Below are positions 63,665 through 64,000 of a DNA stretch of 64,000 nt, piece after piece. A model generated the notes under the pieces. It had not been told where the DNA came from. It did not search any database and saw only the letters and a program-made list of their open reading frames with translations. Positions within the stretch are counted from its first letter, which is position 1. Each line of letters opens with the position of its first letter. Source of the stretch: Acidobacteriota bacterium (GTDB lineage: Bacteria > Acidobacteriota > Terriglobia > Acidiferrales > UBA7541); NCBI GenBank assembly GCA_003224145.1, contig QHYN01000199.1, forward strand, positions 17,654 through 81,653, written 5' to 3'. The translations under genes were made by a program, and so were the position numbers.

Positions 63665-64000
63665 ATGGCCATGGTTCTTCTCACGCGAAAAATCGAGTTT
63701 TCGGCTTCGCACCTCTACCACAACCCGAATCTTTCGGCCGAGGAGAACCGTCGAATCTTTGGAAAGTGCAACAACCCTCATGGCCACGGGCACAATTACA
63801 CCCTGGAGGTCACGGTCGCGGGTGAGCCGAACCCCGTGACGGGCATGGTCTTGGACCTGAAAGAGTTAAAGGAGATTCTCGAACGCGAAGTGATGCAGCG
63901 CATGGATCACCGGCATCTAAACTATGAGGTGCCCGAACTGGCTGGGCAGATTCCCACCTGTGAAAACGTCGCGCGGGTCATCTGGACCTTGCTGGAGCCC
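63665..64000 (+). CDS. queD: 6-pyruvoyl-tetrahydropterin synthase/QueD family protein (truncated at the right edge)
   Basis: MAMVLLTRKIEFSASHLYHNPNLSAEENRRIFGKCNNPHGHGHNYTLEVTVAG...MVLDLKELKEILEREVMQRMDHRHLN: C-x3-HGH Zn-binding motif. Confidence 0.88.
   Translation, partial: MAMVLLTRKIEFSASHLYHNPNLSAEENRRIFGKCNNPHGHGHNYTLEVTVAGEPNPVTGMVLDLKELKEILEREVMQRMDHRHLNYEVPELAGQIPTCENVARVIWTLLEP

Noticed and set aside
62569-63684. 371-aa minus-strand ORF
   Set aside because: Antisense to the GT2 gene; shadow ORF.
1-64000. CRISPR array, prophage, integron or defence island
   Set aside because: No regularly spaced identical repeats, Cas motifs, integrase, transposase or phage structural genes were seen; the window is mostly core metabolism and cell division.

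Overview
This 64 kb window is a GC-rich chromosomal segment. The gene content and gene style look most like an Acidobacteriota bacterium; that placement is inference, not tested. Main blocks: (1) a minus-strand lipid/housekeeping cluster, rimO-yacG-pgpA-NHL/IPT protein-cinA-thpR-plsY-gpsA; (2) two Ser/Thr kinase genes, one fused to WD40-like (PD40) repeats and one to BNR/sialidase-like repeats, the latter coupled to an ORF that joins a MoaD/ThiS-like ubiquitin-fold domain to MutY; (3) TgpA-like transglutaminase, DUF58 and MoxR genes, and tRNA-Val(CAC); (4) ychF, a ZIP transporter, and an ECF sigma/anti-sigma/DUF3106 operon; (5) a complete pqqABCDE cluster including the 25-aa PqqA precursor; (6) a near-complete dcw cluster, mraZ-rsmH-ftsL-ftsI-murE-murF-mraY-murD-ftsW-murG-murC-murB-ftsQ-ftsA-ftsZ; (7) a pair of orphan sugar-binding lipoproteins showing apparent gene conversion, a CocE-family hydrolase, a YHS-type copper P-ATPase, a MacA/MacB-like efflux set without an ATPase, TlpA, a GT2 and a QueD-like gene. 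The strongest items for follow-up are: a 152-nt murE-murF intergenic region able to form a multibranched RNA; an unusually long, 10-nt-phased MraZ operator directly after a good sigma-70 promoter; the kinase-BNR/MoaD-MutY arrangement with a G6 tract whose loss of one base would end MoaD just after its GG motif; a 110-bp MITE-like element with 18-bp perfect inverted repeats; and the sharp gene-conversion tract between the two binding-protein paralogs.
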